Positions 20,775-33,230 of a DNA stretch of 64,000 nucleotides are shown piece after piece. The position numbers and the translations under genes were made by a program. The notes beneath the pieces are model-generated. The model was not told where the DNA came from. It did no database searches and saw only the letters and a list, made by a program, of their open reading frames with translations. The DNA is taken from NCBI RefSeq assembly GCF_003031405.1, contig NZ_CP020469.1, positions 2,232,001 through 2,296,000 of the forward strand, given 5' to 3'. Position 1 is the stretch's first letter; each line of letters opens with the position of its first letter. Source of the stretch: Halomonas sp. 'Soap Lake #6'. Lineage in GTDB: Bacteria; Pseudomonadota; Gammaproteobacteria; Pseudomonadales; Halomonadaceae.

Positions 20775-21773
20775 ATGCCTCCTACCACTCTTAAAAATTT
20801 TCTATGCACCCTCCCAGTAGCGCTAGCACTGGCAGGGTGCAGCAGTAACGATGCCGAACAACCTTGGACTACCTACCACGAACAGCTTGCTGCTGACCTC
20901 GGCATTGCGTCTATAGACCGCTCCACGCCACGCAATATAGATGCCTTCCCTGAGCGCCAAAACAGACAAATCCCAATACCTGAAATTCGTGCAAGCATGA
21001 TGAATGTCTATGCCTTGCGGGAGTGCCAAATCACTTCGTTGGTTGCTGCGCGTAATAACCAACTTGGCCGTGTCGCCCCACCAAGCCAGCAGTGGCTTTA
21101 CGAGCGCACGCTCTGGCAACGTCTGAGTAGCTGCTGGGAAAGCGAGACCGCCAACAACTTAAGTAGTGAAAATAGAGCACGCCTGGAGCAGTTGACCTTA
21201 CAAAAAACTGCTCAGTTACCCGCCGTTGGCTGGAATGCAATTTTTGAATCATCTGAGTGGGAAAAAAGCTTTTCAAGGGCCAGTCAACCAATCGCTCCCA
21301 GTGAAGCCGCTGATATCACCCAACAACTTGCTGCCCTTCACTACTTAGGCCAGATGGTGATGAATCAATTTAATCCTGAATGGAAGCAGGACTCCTCTAC
21401 CCTTGAACAACACCTCAAAACACTTCAAGAGCGTCCATTAACAGCAGAGTTATTACGGTCGCTGCTGCTAGCAGAGCAGCGTTTGAGCGAGGCAAATCTA
21501 GCGCTTTCAGCACAAGAATTCCCGGCTGAAACATGCTTACAACCTTGGGACACTGCTTGGCTTACCACTGTCGAGCAACAGGCTGAGCAGTGGCTTCTCG
21601 CCATTAATCGGCTGATTGATGCACACGATGTCATACCTCCCGAAGCCGTATCAGAGTACCAAAATACTTGGTTATCAATGAGCAACCCAGAAGCGCCATG
21701 GCTGCAGTTTCAGGCTGCTAAAACAGCCCATAAGCAGCTCAGAAGTCATTTTCTAAAATGCTCAAATGCGTAA
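20775..21773 (+). CDS. DUF3080 family lipoprotein
   Basis: This 332-residue protein begins with a lipoprotein signal peptide: the hydrophobic LCTLPVALALAGC ends in the lipobox LAGC with the lipidated cysteine at residue 22. The following residues are Ser-Ser-Asn, so outer-membrane sorting is possible. The mature part is helical and rich in Gln, Leu and Trp, as in DUF3080 proteins. The function of that family is unknown. It follows the MATE gene by seven bases with AAGGAG overlapping the MATE 3' end. Confidence 0.82.
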   Translation: MPPTTLKNFLCTLPVALALAGCSSNDAEQPWTTYHEQLAADLGIASIDRSTPRNIDAFPERQNRQIPIPEIRASMMNVYALRECQITSLVAARNNQLGRVAPPSQQWLYERTLWQRLSSCWESETANNLSSENRARLEQLTLQKTAQLPAVGWNAIFESSEWEKSFSRASQPIAPSEAADITQQLAALHYLGQMVMNQFNPEWKQDSSTLEQHLKTLQERPLTAELLRSLLLAEQRLSEANLALSAQEFPAETCLQPWDTAWLTTVEQQAEQWLLAINRLIDAHDVIPPEAVSEYQNTWLSMSNPEAPWLQFQAAKTAHKQLRSHFLKCSNA

Positions 21774-21886
21774 AAATCACATTTCCCTCTTAACCTTATG
21801 GAAAACCTGTGCTATTGGTGAACTATGTGGTGAGCAGAAATCGCTGCTTACCAACGTCGAGACCACGCAGCACAAGGAGGGACTTC

Positions 21887-22591
21887 ATGGGCGCACCCCA
21901 GTCACCCCGCTCTGCCCAGGTTATCGACCTGGATACCGTGCGTCAGCATCATCAGGCGCAAAAATGTTTGGTCCGTCTGGCACCTGAGCTAGATGGATTA
22001 GAGATGGTTTACCAGCTCGCTGCGAGTCCCGACACTTATTACGGCCTGCCAATCTTGGCCTGGGGGCTACGTAAGGACGGTAGCGTTATTGGGCTAGTCC
22101 CTTGGATGGAATCGCTGGCAGCCTGTCATGAGCTGGATAACCAAGAAAATGGTTTATTCGTCGGCTATCGTGACCCTGAAACAGAAGAAATCTTCGCGCT
22201 CCCCCCCGATCATAAACATGATGAGCTAATGGCTGCAGCTGATTACTTTGAGTATGAAGCTTCAGAAGAGGTTTCTCTCATTCAGCAGCTCCCAGATACG
22301 TTGGGTACTCACGCTTTGTGCATGAACCATCCCAGCGCTCCCTGGCATATGAAAGCCGTATACGGCTGGCGTCTTTATAGTGATGGCAGCCTTGAAGCTC
22401 TCCTTGCTGATGAGCAAGAAGCAACCATGACGCCCATCCTGCTTGGCGATAAATGCCTTTACGAGGCTCGCTCACGCCACCAAACGGTTTATTTCTTCCA
22501 ACGTCACATAGCGAACCGTATTCTGGAGGAAGATCCCGCTACGCTGGATGCCTTGGCAATGATGGTTATCCCTAGTGGAGAAGCCGACTAG
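21887..22591 (+). CDS. Conserved hypothetical protein
   Basis: This 234-residue soluble acidic protein begins MGAPQSPRSAQVIDLD. The start at ATG 21887 is chosen because AAGGAGG lies six bases upstream; the open frame extends up to GTG 21809 without support. Features are an alternating hydrophobic/acidic pattern, segments such as YYGLPILAWGLRKDGSVIGLVPW and HMKAVYGWRLYSDGSLEALL that look like two copies of a beta-hairpin unit, and no signal peptide or membrane segment. I do not recognise a family. Two interlocked inverted repeats start in its last codons and run downstream. Confidence 0.75.
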   Translation: MGAPQSPRSAQVIDLDTVRQHHQAQKCLVRLAPELDGLEMVYQLAASPDTYYGLPILAWGLRKDGSVIGLVPWMESLAACHELDNQENGLFVGYRDPETEEIFALPPDHKHDELMAAADYFEYEASEEVSLIQQLPDTLGTHALCMNHPSAPWHMKAVYGWRLYSDGSLEALLADEQEATMTPILLGDKCLYEARSRHQTVYFFQRHIANRILEEDPATLDALAMMVIPSGEAD

Positions 22592-22638
22592 CTCTTTTAC
22601 ATACGAGGCTATCCACCATTAGTCGGCTCTAGCCTCGT
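22582..22638. repeat. Two interlocked 9-bp inverted repeats (pseudoknot-like order A-B-A'-B')
   Basis: Arm A AGCCGACTA (22582-22590) pairs with TAGTCGGCT (22620-22628). Arm B ACGAGGCTA (22603-22611) pairs with TAGCCTCGT (22630-22638). Both are perfect. Because the arms interlock, the RNA can form one hairpin or the other, or an H-type pseudoknot. It lies between the convergent 21887 gene and tusA; no clear U-run follows on either strand. Confidence 0.85.
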
Positions 22639-22652
22639 TATGCTCCACAGAT

Positions 22653-22904
22653 CTATGCTAAACAGATAAAGTAGAGATAGTGGCCATCGACTTCGCGCTG
22701 TGCTAATAACTCATGTCCTAAAAACTGACAAAATTTAGGTACATCTCGTGTTGTCGCAGGATCGGTTGCTATCACTTTAAGCACTTGCCCTGGCATCATC
22801 TCTCTCACCTTGTTATGCATCAGCATAATAGGCTCAGGGCAGTACAGCCCTGTGGTGTCTAACGATGCGTCAAAAGCTTGTGCGTCATCGGTATTAACAG
22901 TCAT
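22653..22904 (-). CDS. tusA: TusA/SirA family sulfurtransferase
   Basis: This 83-residue protein has the family signature [12 protein letters not shown] with the sulfur-carrying C22 in CPEP. TusA proteins accept persulfide sulfur from IscS and pass it on, for example to tRNA 2-thiouridine synthesis or molybdenum cofactor enzymes. The rest ([27 protein letters not shown]) matches the TusA fold. It diverges from the monooxygenase-fold gene, with 28 bp between their starts. Whether it is the tRNA-thiolation TusA or a paralogue cannot be settled here. Confidence 0.88.
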   Translation of the reverse strand: MTVNTDDAQAFDASLDTTGLYCPEPIMLMHNKVREMMPGQVLKVIATDPATTRDVPKFCQFLGHELLAQREVDGHYLYFICLA

Positions 22905-22932
22905 TTATACTCTCGGTTAGGAAACACACAGT

Positions 22933-23220
22933 ATGATCAAAGTAATCATTGAACGGCGTATTATGCCCGGCCTGGAAGAAGAGTTTGAGCAAGCAGCACG
23001 TGAAGCAATGCGCGTTTCCCTTGGTATACGAGGGTTTGTAGGTGGTGAAACGCTGGTGGAGCTTGGTCATACTGATCGACGTCTGATGATTACCAAATGG
23101 CGCGATTTACGCGCCTGGAAAGAGTGGCATGCAAGCGAAGCTCGTGCAGCGGCCATGCAACGTATTTTACCGCTACTGACCGAGGAAGAAACTATTCGGA
23201 TTTACGAGCCTGGTTACTAA
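22933..23220 (+). CDS. Antibiotic biosynthesis monooxygenase (ABM) fold protein
   Basis: This 95-residue protein has the dimeric ferredoxin-like ABM fold: IKVIIERRIMPGLEEEFEQAAREA, SLGIRGFVGGETLVEL, then RLMITKWRDLRAWKEWHAS. Members include small quinol monooxygenases and heme-degrading enzymes, and many have no known reaction. No catalytic assignment is possible from sequence alone. AGGAAA lies before the ATG. It is a single-gene unit divergent from tusA. Confidence 0.82.
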   Translation: MIKVIIERRIMPGLEEEFEQAAREAMRVSLGIRGFVGGETLVELGHTDRRLMITKWRDLRAWKEWHASEARAAAMQRILPLLTEEETIRIYEPGY

Positions 23221-23248
23221 AGGCTCCTAGTTCTCTTTCACCCGTTAT

Positions 23249-24316
23249 TTAGTGAGCTAGCCGCACGTGAACTGTCACCTCTTCCCGGTCATGGTAGAGG
23301 TGACGGCAAGAAATCTTAGCCCGCACTCCGGCTTCTTCCAACGCCTCTTCCAATGATGTTAAGCAACGCGTGACCTCTTCCCAGCGCTTTTTCATGGGCA
23401 GCTTAAGGTTAAAAATCGCTTCGCGACACCATTTACGAATAAGCCAACGCTCTACCATGGCCAAAACGCGCACCGGCTTATCAACAATATCGCACACCAA
23501 CCAATCCAGCCGCTGAGGAGGCTCCCAACTAAAGCCATCTTCACGCAAATGATCAACTTGGCCAGTCGCCATAAGCTGCTTATCCATGGGACCATTATCA
23601 ATCGCGTATACGTACATCCCTCGTTGCACCAACTGCCATGTCCAACCGCCCGGTGCTGCACCTAAGTCGGCTGCTTGCATATGGGCTGAGAGCCGCGTGT
23701 CCCACTCATCTCGGGGAATAAACTCATGCCACGCCTCTTCTAGTTTCAGTGTCGAACGGCTAGGAGCCCTAGAAGGAAAGCTCAATCGGCGAATACCGTT
23801 GATTAATTCACTGCGATTGTCTGGAAAACTCATTCCCAGCTGTACTCGGTCGCCATCTGTCCAGAAAATATGTAGCTTACGAGCACCTGCCTTACCACGG
23901 AGCGCACCACGCTTTTTCAGCATACTCTGTAGTGGCTTGGTAAGCGCCTTAATTAGCCCCGCCAGAGCTTTCCCATCGTTAGTATCCGGCGTTTCATGCA
24001 AGATTTCTTCAAAGCTCCAACGACTTTCCTTAACCTGATCCAAAATAGCGGTAAGGCGATCTTCGCGAGAAAGCGTTAAAGGAGGCAACGCAGCCAAACT
24101 TTGACGGGCAAAAATAAGCCGCTTAAACGCCGCTTGACGATGCACATCATTAATTGGTTCTCCATCCAGGCGCGTTAAACTAGCCCACCCCTCCCCCTGC
24201 GTAGGCTCACATGGTACGCCTTGCTGTTTGGCATGGTGCTGCATCTCGGCTAGCGCATCACCTTCAAAACCTGGGCGGCAATAAACCAGCCACGATGTGG
24301 GTATCGCTTCACTCAC
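23249..24316 (-). CDS. rlmM: 23S rRNA C2498 ribose 2'-O-methyltransferase RlmM
   Basis: About 355 residues from the GTG at 24316. An N-terminal THUMP-like domain is followed by a Rossmann methyltransferase with the SAM motif ADLGAAPGGWTWQL and the segments WLVCDIVDKP and NLKLPMKKRWEEV, matching the K-D-K-E catalytic set of RlmM. The product methylates cytidine 2498 in the 23S peptidyl transferase region. The GTG is preferred over a TTG at 24340 because GAGG lies upstream and the family begins near here. It sits just beyond the terminator of the rRNA operon, on the same strand as that operon. Confidence 0.93.
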   Translation of the reverse strand: MSEAIPTSWLVYCRPGFEGDALAEMQHHAKQQGVPCEPTQGEGWASLTRLDGEPINDVHRQAAFKRLIFARQSLAALPPLTLSREDRLTAILDQVKESRWSFEEILHETPDTNDGKALAGLIKALTKPLQSMLKKRGALRGKAGARKLHIFWTDGDRVQLGMSFPDNRSELINGIRRLSFPSRAPSRSTLKLEEAWHEFIPRDEWDTRLSAHMQAADLGAAPGGWTWQLVQRGMYVYAIDNGPMDKQLMATGQVDHLREDGFSWEPPQRLDWLVCDIVDKPVRVLAMVERWLIRKWCREAIFNLKLPMKKRWEEVTRCLTSLEEALEEAGVRAKISCRHLYHDREEVTVHVRLAH

Positions 24317-24423
24317 CTCTTCACCTCGAATTTTGCCCAATATAACTGAGTTAGTTATCTGACTGATTATTAAAGCGCATCATAACACTTATCCAGTGAC
24401 CATTTTTTGTTTAGCGCCCAACA

Positions 24424-24457
24424 AAAAACCCCAGTTCCATTTGGAACTGGGGTTTTT
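24424..24457 (-). terminator. Rho-independent terminator of the rrn operon
   Basis: A 16-bp perfect stem with a 2-base loop: arms at 24424-24439 and 24442-24457, with core CCCCAGTTCC / GGAACTGGGG and A/T runs at both ends. It follows the 5S gene on the minus strand. Confidence 0.93.
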
Positions 24458-24467
24458 CTTAATAAGT

Positions 24468-24584
24468 GCCTGACGATGACCTACTCTCGCATGGGGAGAC
24501 CCCACACTACCATCGGCGCTAAGCGGTTTCACTTCTGAGTTCGGCATGGGTTCAGGTGGTTCACGCGTGCTATGGTCGTCAGGC
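24468..24584 (-). rRNA. rrf: 5S ribosomal RNA
   Basis: The minus strand reads GCCTGACGACCATAGC at the 5' end and GGTCATCGTCAGGC at the 3' end, which pair as helix I. The internal CCGAACTCAGAAGTGAAA is the conserved 5S segment. Length is about 117 nt. Ends are inferred from pairing. Confidence 0.95.
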
Positions 24585-24727
24585 GTAACGGGTGATGTAT
24601 ATCATGCTGTACGTGTCATCAGTGTCTTGTCTGCGTCTCTCGCCACGCCCTCTCAGGGCACAGCGTACGTATCCGGGGTTCTTGCGAACCTGTCGTTATC
24701 ATTGCGACCAGACCCCTTGGGTGTTAT

Positions 24728-27618
<2,891 letters not shown>

Positions 27619-27869
27619 CTATAACCCGAAGGAGTCTGGTATCTCGCAATGTTAACGATTGCCGGATACGCTTGAGACGTATCACAAAACAATTTACGTA
27701 CAAACGTTTTAAAAACGTTTGTGTCAGCATGATATACATTGTTAAAGAGCGACTGCTATGCGCAGTGATAAGACATCGCCGGAGGCGACTGGCTTATCAC
27801 TGCGTATCAACAGCATTCTGATCAGGTAATTCATTGTGAGCGCTTACCGCGAGGGATGATGCATCGTTT
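27619..27869 (-). other. 16S-23S internal transcribed spacer without tRNA genes
   Basis: The 251-bp spacer contains no tRNA: neither tRNA-Ile nor tRNA-Ala sequence is present. It holds a boxA element (minus strand GCTCTTTAACAA, 27739-27750), a hairpin with 12-bp arms CGCAGTGATAAG / CTTATCACTGCG (27761-27772 and 27793-27804) enclosing an inner TCGCC/GGCGA stem, and an inverted repeat ACAAACGTTT / AAACGTTTGT (27700-27709 and 27713-27722). Confidence 0.9.
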
Positions 27870-29401
<1,532 letters not shown>

Positions 29402-29580
29402 AAAATCATTGTGATGCTTACTCGTTACTTAAGGACTAGCCGAAAGTAACAAAAGCGCATCAAACTTGGCTCAAGGTTCAAACGAATTCATTTCAATTTA
29501 CATTGTCATGACCGCTTGCCTTGATATTTGGTGATTTATCACCCTCATCGGCAAGCGCCCACATGAATTACCTGATCAAA

Positions 29581-29593
29581 TTGTTAAAGAGCA
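29581..29593 (-). promoter_or_regulatory. boxA antitermination element in the rrn leader
   Basis: The minus strand reads TGCTCTTTAACAA, an exact match to the rrn boxA consensus, between promoter P2 and the 16S gene. Confidence 0.85.
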
Positions 29594-29663
29594 ATGTCGC
29601 TGTGTAACCCGTGGTTACTACCCGGCCAATCGATGAACTGTTTGGCCTCAGCGAGGAAGGCGT

Positions 29664-29691
29664 ATTCTACGCATTTCCTGGTATTTGTCAA
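29664..29691 (-). promoter_or_regulatory. rrn promoter P2
   Basis: On the minus strand, TTGACA (29686-29691) and TAGAAT (29664-29669) are separated by 16 bp, followed by a GC-rich discriminator (ACGCC). It is about 260 bp upstream of 16S, as expected for rrn P2. Confidence 0.8.
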
Positions 29692-29826
29692 TCACTGTTT
29701 TTCGATGAAGAAACTAATTCATCTCAAACGGCGCGCTTTCTTAAAAGCGTTAACTGTCTGACAAACCAAGGCTTTTACACCTTATTCACCGCTGGTAACG
29801 CTTGGCGTCCCCGGCAGCGGATGCGT

Positions 29827-29855
29827 ACTTTACGGTTTCGCTGCCGCTTTGGCAA
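29827..29855 (-). promoter_or_regulatory. rrn promoter P1
   Basis: On the minus strand, TTGCCA (29850-29855) and TAAAGT (29827-29832) are separated by 17 bp, with the discriminator ACGCATCCGC and an A/T-containing upstream stretch. The distance to P2 is about 163 bp. The remainder of 29402-29879 is leader RNA with no gene. Confidence 0.7.
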
Positions 29856-29879
29856 GGCCTTTTTGGAAATAGCCGGAAA

Positions 29880-29920
29880 TAAAAAAGCGGCAGACATTGT
29901 TCATAGAACAATGCTGCCGC
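29880..29920 (-). terminator. Rho-independent terminator downstream of the acyl-CoA dehydrogenase gene
   Basis: On the minus strand the arms GCGGCAG-CATTGTTC and GAACAATG-T-CTGCCGC form a 15-bp stem with one bulge, followed by six T. It insulates the dehydrogenase transcript from rrn P1, which starts just beyond it. Confidence 0.88.
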
Positions 29921-30024
29921 AAACCACCGATCAGAACGCCTGACCAGAGAGTGCTCAGTTACCGATGCATACTGGCTACCTATTCAAAACAGCGCACAAA
30001 ACATCGGCGAAAAACGTCATGCCA

Positions 30025-30072
30025 GATCTCAAAACCTCTAGATTTCAAAACCTCTAAATCTCAAAACCTAAG
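30025..30072. repeat. 16-bp tandem repeat over the acyl-CoA dehydrogenase 3' end, three copies
   Basis: Plus-strand units are GATCTCAAAACCTCTA (30025-30040), GATTTCAAAACCTCTA (30041-30056) and AATCTCAAAACCTAAG (30057-30072). The third copy encodes the last residues (GFEI), and the stop codon TAG lies at 30054-30056. The two outer copies therefore repeat the gene's tail. Confidence 0.85.
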
Positions 30073-31859
30073 CCAAAATCATCACTAGAAATAGTCATTA
30101 GGCTGTCCGCACCCGCTTGAATCATTTGCGCATGCGCTTTAGTACGCGGCAGAAGCCGTTGATAGTAGAACTGCGCAGTATTTAGCTTAGCCGCGTAAAA
30201 CGCCTTGTCTTCACTATCAAGAGAACCAGATGCCTGCTTGGCCGCTAAGGCAAATAAGTAAGCCAAGGTGACATAACCAGAGTACATAAGGTAATCAACA
30301 CTCGCCGCACCTACTTCTTCACGGTTTTGCATTGCCTTCATACCCACGCCCATGGTCAGCTCGCCCCACTCCGCGTTCAACTTAGCCAGCGGCTCGACAA
30401 ACTCTTTGAGGGCCGGGTTGTTAGACTCTGCTTTACAGAACTTGTGAATCTCTTTGGTGAATACCTTTAACGACTCACCTTGGCTCATCAGCACCTTACG
30501 ACCCAACAGGTCTAACGCCTGAATACCTGTAGTGCCTTCATAGAGACGGGTAATTCGAGCATCTCGCACCAACTGCTCCATCCCCCACTCTTTAATGAAG
30601 CCGTGGCCGCCATATATCTGCACACCTTCATTGGTACACTCAAAACCAACTTCAGTAAGGAATGCTTTGACAATTGGTGTCAATAATCCCAGCAACGTCT
30701 CAGCTCGCTCTCGCTCCTCACCAGGCTTGCCGTGCTCAACAATATCCAGCATTTGCGCGGTGTAAAGCACCAGCATACGACCACCTTCGGCGAACGCCTT
30801 CTGGGTAAGCAGCATGCGACGCACATCAGGGTGCACAATAATTGGATCGGCTGCTTTGTCAGGCGCTTGAGCACCGGAGAGGGCACGCATTTGCAGGCGA
30901 TCGCGAGCGTAGCTCAACGAGTTCTGGAAACTTGCCTCCATTAGACCAAGCCCCTGGATCCCCACCCCAAGGCGAGCGGCATTCATCATGGTGAACATGC
31001 ATGCCAACCCTTTATTGGGCGGACCCACTAAATAGCCAAGCGCGCCATCAAAGTTCATTACACAGGTAGCGTTACCATGAATGCCCATCTTGTGCTCAAG
31101 GGAGCCACAGCTGACGCCGTTACGCTCACCAGGATTACCTTCGGCATCCGGCATGAACTTAGGGACAACAAATAGAGAAATGCCTTTCGATCCTTCAGGC
31201 GCATCAGGCAGCTTAGCCAAAACAAGATGCACAATGTTTTCTGCTAAATTGTGGTCACCAGCAGAAATAAAAATCTTAGTACCGGTAATTGCATAGGCAT
31301 CACCTTCCGCAGGCACCGCACGGGTTTTAATTAACCCCAAGTCAGTGCCACAGTGCGGTTCGGTAAGACACATAGTGCCTGTCCAAACACCTTCTACCAG
31401 CTTGGTTAGATACGTCGCCTTTTGCTCATCTGTTCCGTGGTGCCTGAGCGCATCAGCGGCACCATGAGAGAGGCCTGGGTACATGCCCCACGCCAAGTTG
31501 GTGGCGCAAATCATTTCAGAAAGCATCATCGCTAACGAGTGCGGCAAACCTTGGCCACCCTGTTCAGGATCTGCAGCTAAGCTTGGCCAACCACCTTCTA
31601 CATACTGCTGATAAGCCTCTTTGAAACCCTTCGGCGCTTTTACTTCGCCACCTTCTAGCAGGCATCCCTCTTCATCGCCGCTTTGGTTAAGCGGTAGCAA
31701 CACCTCACGGGCAAAGCGTGCACCCTCTTCCAAAATGGCACTTACAACATCAGGCGATGCATCATCACCATTCGGAAGTGCCGCATAGTGGCTGGGATAA
31801 TCAAACATTTCGTCCATCACGAAACGTATATCACGCAGAGGGGCTTGATAGCTGGGCAT
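30054..31859 (-). CDS. Acyl-CoA dehydrogenase, long (about 600-residue) DmdC/FadE5-like type
   Basis: This 601-residue FAD enzyme starts MPSYQAPLRDIRFVM, the AcylCoA_DH_N extension of the class that includes 3-methylmercaptopropionyl-CoA dehydrogenase and several fatty acyl-CoA dehydrogenases. Core motifs are MCLTEPHCGTDLG, KIFISAGDH and YEGTTGIQALDLLGRK with the catalytic glutamate at about residue 440, followed by the C-terminal domain of this class. The start at 31859 is chosen for TAGGAG upstream; the frame extends to 31904. A perfect PsrA-type palindrome lies 68 bp upstream, which favours a fatty-acyl substrate. A terminator follows, and the final codons are part of a tandem repeat. Confidence 0.88.
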   Translation of the reverse strand: MPSYQAPLRDIRFVMDEMFDYPSHYAALPNGDDASPDVVSAILEEGARFAREVLLPLNQSGDEEGCLLEGGEVKAPKGFKEAYQQYVEGGWPSLAADPEQGGQGLPHSLAMMLSEMICATNLAWGMYPGLSHGAADALRHHGTDEQKATYLTKLVEGVWTGTMCLTEPHCGTDLGLIKTRAVPAEGDAYAITGTKIFISAGDHNLAENIVHLVLAKLPDAPEGSKGISLFVVPKFMPDAEGNPGERNGVSCGSLEHKMGIHGNATCVMNFDGALGYLVGPPNKGLACMFTMMNAARLGVGIQGLGLMEASFQNSLSYARDRLQMRALSGAQAPDKAADPIIVHPDVRRMLLTQKAFAEGGRMLVLYTAQMLDIVEHGKPGEERERAETLLGLLTPIVKAFLTEVGFECTNEGVQIYGGHGFIKEWGMEQLVRDARITRLYEGTTGIQALDLLGRKVLMSQGESLKVFTKEIHKFCKAESNNPALKEFVEPLAKLNAEWGELTMGVGMKAMQNREEVGAASVDYLMYSGYVTLAYLFALAAKQASGSLDSEDKAFYAAKLNTAQFYYQRLLPRTKAHAQMIQAGADSLMTISSDDFGLGFEI

Positions 31860-32217
31860 ATCACTTCTCCTAAACAAGGGGCTGAAAACAGCTCTGAGAC
31901 TCACTGGGATTGAGCTTCAAAAACAGCTTTCAAACGCATGTTTGAAAGTTAGCGTGCACGCACCCGACAGTCAAGCGGTCGTTTGAATTTAACTCGTCAA
32001 TCGACTACTACTTTGGTCGCCTAGTTAAAATATGGCTTGGTCTTTTGATCGGTCAGGCAAGAGAGACTACTAAGTATCTATAGTGGGACTAAACTTATGG
32101 ACTGTAAGAGGAGAAGCTTTCACGTCTTGGCAGTGACCTTAGCAGGGTTGAATCGATATAAAAGCCAATCCATTGGAAGAGCACCAACTACAACTCATAC
32201 CACGCGACCTATCCAGG
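31860..32217. other. 358-bp intergenic region with regulatory palindromes and no gene
   Basis: The half next to the dehydrogenase holds the PsrA-type palindrome (31927-31948) and a second, imperfect copy (31971-31988). The other half has no recognisable gene; a short open frame at 32099-32272 on the plus strand has no supporting features. Confidence 0.7.
31927..31948. promoter_or_regulatory. PsrA-type operator upstream of the acyl-CoA dehydrogenase gene
   Basis: Perfect 9-bp arms CTTTCAAAC (31927-31935) and GTTTGAAAG (31940-31948) with a 4-base spacer GCAT. This fits the PsrA pattern CAAAC-N4-GTTTG exactly. A weaker second copy, TCAAGCG...GTTTGAA, lies at about 31971-31988. Confidence 0.75.
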
Positions 32218-32970
32218 TCACTCACATCTGGCCAATTCAGTTATATGATGGTGACCATCAGCAGTGGCGATGACCTCTCGCATTTTGTTGCCCTCAAGAT
32301 AAAGGTCTAGGATCAGTGGAAACTCATCATCTTCGTAAACCCCTACTCCTTCCAAGCGCCAATGGCCAGGCGCGACCTCGTTGTAGCTGCTATCATACTT
32401 CATCAGCGAATGCTCTGACTCAGCATACTCAAGAGCAAATACTTTTATGTCATGCGGCTCACAAAAGATGCCACCCTCGTCATTAACAAAGCCCCAAACA
32501 CCCATGAATGGCGGGGAACCTTCTGGGGCCAATTCTAACAATTCTGAGGGAACTGCAACGTTTTTCTTACCATCTCCGGTCAGATCTAACATTGAAGCAG
32601 CACACCAGCGATAGCTAGCAACATTGAAGCCATTATCGATGCTCAACTCCCCTGGGTTTGAAGTTGTAATCCCCCATAGCACGCGTTCTGAGACACCACC
32701 CCCCATGCCTGAAGTGCTCTCAAGGTCAAGTGTCACCGTATAGACACCATCCTGTAGTGCAACGTCAGCAATGTGGCCCTCTATATGACTTGAGTTCAGA
32801 GCATCTCCCCAAAAGCTGACACTAGTGCTGTTCGTGACATTCGTGCATGAAGTACCAGCTTCAACATAAATCCCATGAAGGAGAGGCAGTGTTGCTCGCT
32901 CTTCGGCAGCCAAGTTCGTTGAAGTAATAGCAACAAAAACCAGCCCACCAAAGCCCAAAATACGAATCAT
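32218..32970 (-). CDS. Exported protein of unknown function
   Basis: This 250-residue protein has a signal peptide (residues 1-22, ending TNLAAEE, probably cut after LAA). The mature part is acidic, with cysteines at CTN, RWCAAS, GIFCEPH and the C-terminal RCE, which may form disulfides. A segment DLTGDGKKNVAVP resembles a calcium-binding FG-GAP/EF-like DxTGDG loop. I do not recognise a family. AGGGAT precedes the ATG. It has no operon partner: the neighbours are an operator-rich gap and the SDR gene. A periplasmic location is likely. Confidence 0.7.
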   Translation of the reverse strand: MIRILGFGGLVFVAITSTNLAAEERATLPLLHGIYVEAGTSCTNVTNSTSVSFWGDALNSSHIEGHIADVALQDGVYTVTLDLESTSGMGGGVSERVLWGITTSNPGELSIDNGFNVASYRWCAASMLDLTGDGKKNVAVPSELLELAPEGSPPFMGVWGFVNDEGGIFCEPHDIKVFALEYAESEHSLMKYDSSYNEVAPGHWRLEGVGVYEDDEFPLILDLYLEGNKMREVIATADGHHHITELARCE

Positions 32971-33020
32971 GTTCTTATATCCCTGCTCATATGAACTTCA
33001 AACACATACTGCCGAATGCT

Positions 33021-33099
33021 CTCTTGAGTACCAATTTTGGGTACTTATCTTGAGCACCTATCTGGAGCGCTTATCTTGAGTACCTATCTTTAACACCAG
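33021..33099. repeat. Degenerate short tandem repeat
   Basis: Related units occur in a row: CTCTTGAGTACC, CTTATCTTGAGCACC, TATCTGGAGCGC, TTATCTTGAGTACC and TATCTTTAACACC. It lies upstream of the exported-protein gene start (32970), between that gene and the SDR gene. Confidence 0.6.
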
Positions 33100-33179
33100 C
33101 CCTGAAGAAAGAGCGCTTCATGTGCGCAGCTCAGCACTTAGCTACTACTATTAATTAATAGCAATATTAGTAGTACAAC

Positions 33180-33206
33180 GGCCTGCCAACGAGACGCTGG
33201 CAGGCC
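33180..33206 (-). terminator. Hairpin downstream of the SDR gene
   Basis: A perfect 9-bp stem GGCCTGCCA / TGGCAGGCC (33180-33188 and 33198-33206) lies 25 bp past the SDR stop. The U-run is poor. A second inverted repeat, TACTACTA / TAGTAGTA, follows at 33143-33175. Confidence 0.55.
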
Positions 33207-33230
33207 ATTAAACAAATCCCCTAACTGAGA

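Noticed and set aside
27757..27804. tRNA gene in the rRNA spacer
   Set aside because: The hairpin lacks a cloverleaf, T-loop and anticodon arm; it is a simple stem.
29611..29943. Plus-strand open frame of 110 codons
   Set aside because: It covers the rrn promoters and the dehydrogenase terminator on the other strand; no ribosome site or family match.
32099..32272. Short plus-strand open frame that vaguely resembles a transposase tail
   Set aside because: No catalytic motif, no inverted repeats, and it overlaps the 3' end of the exported-protein gene.
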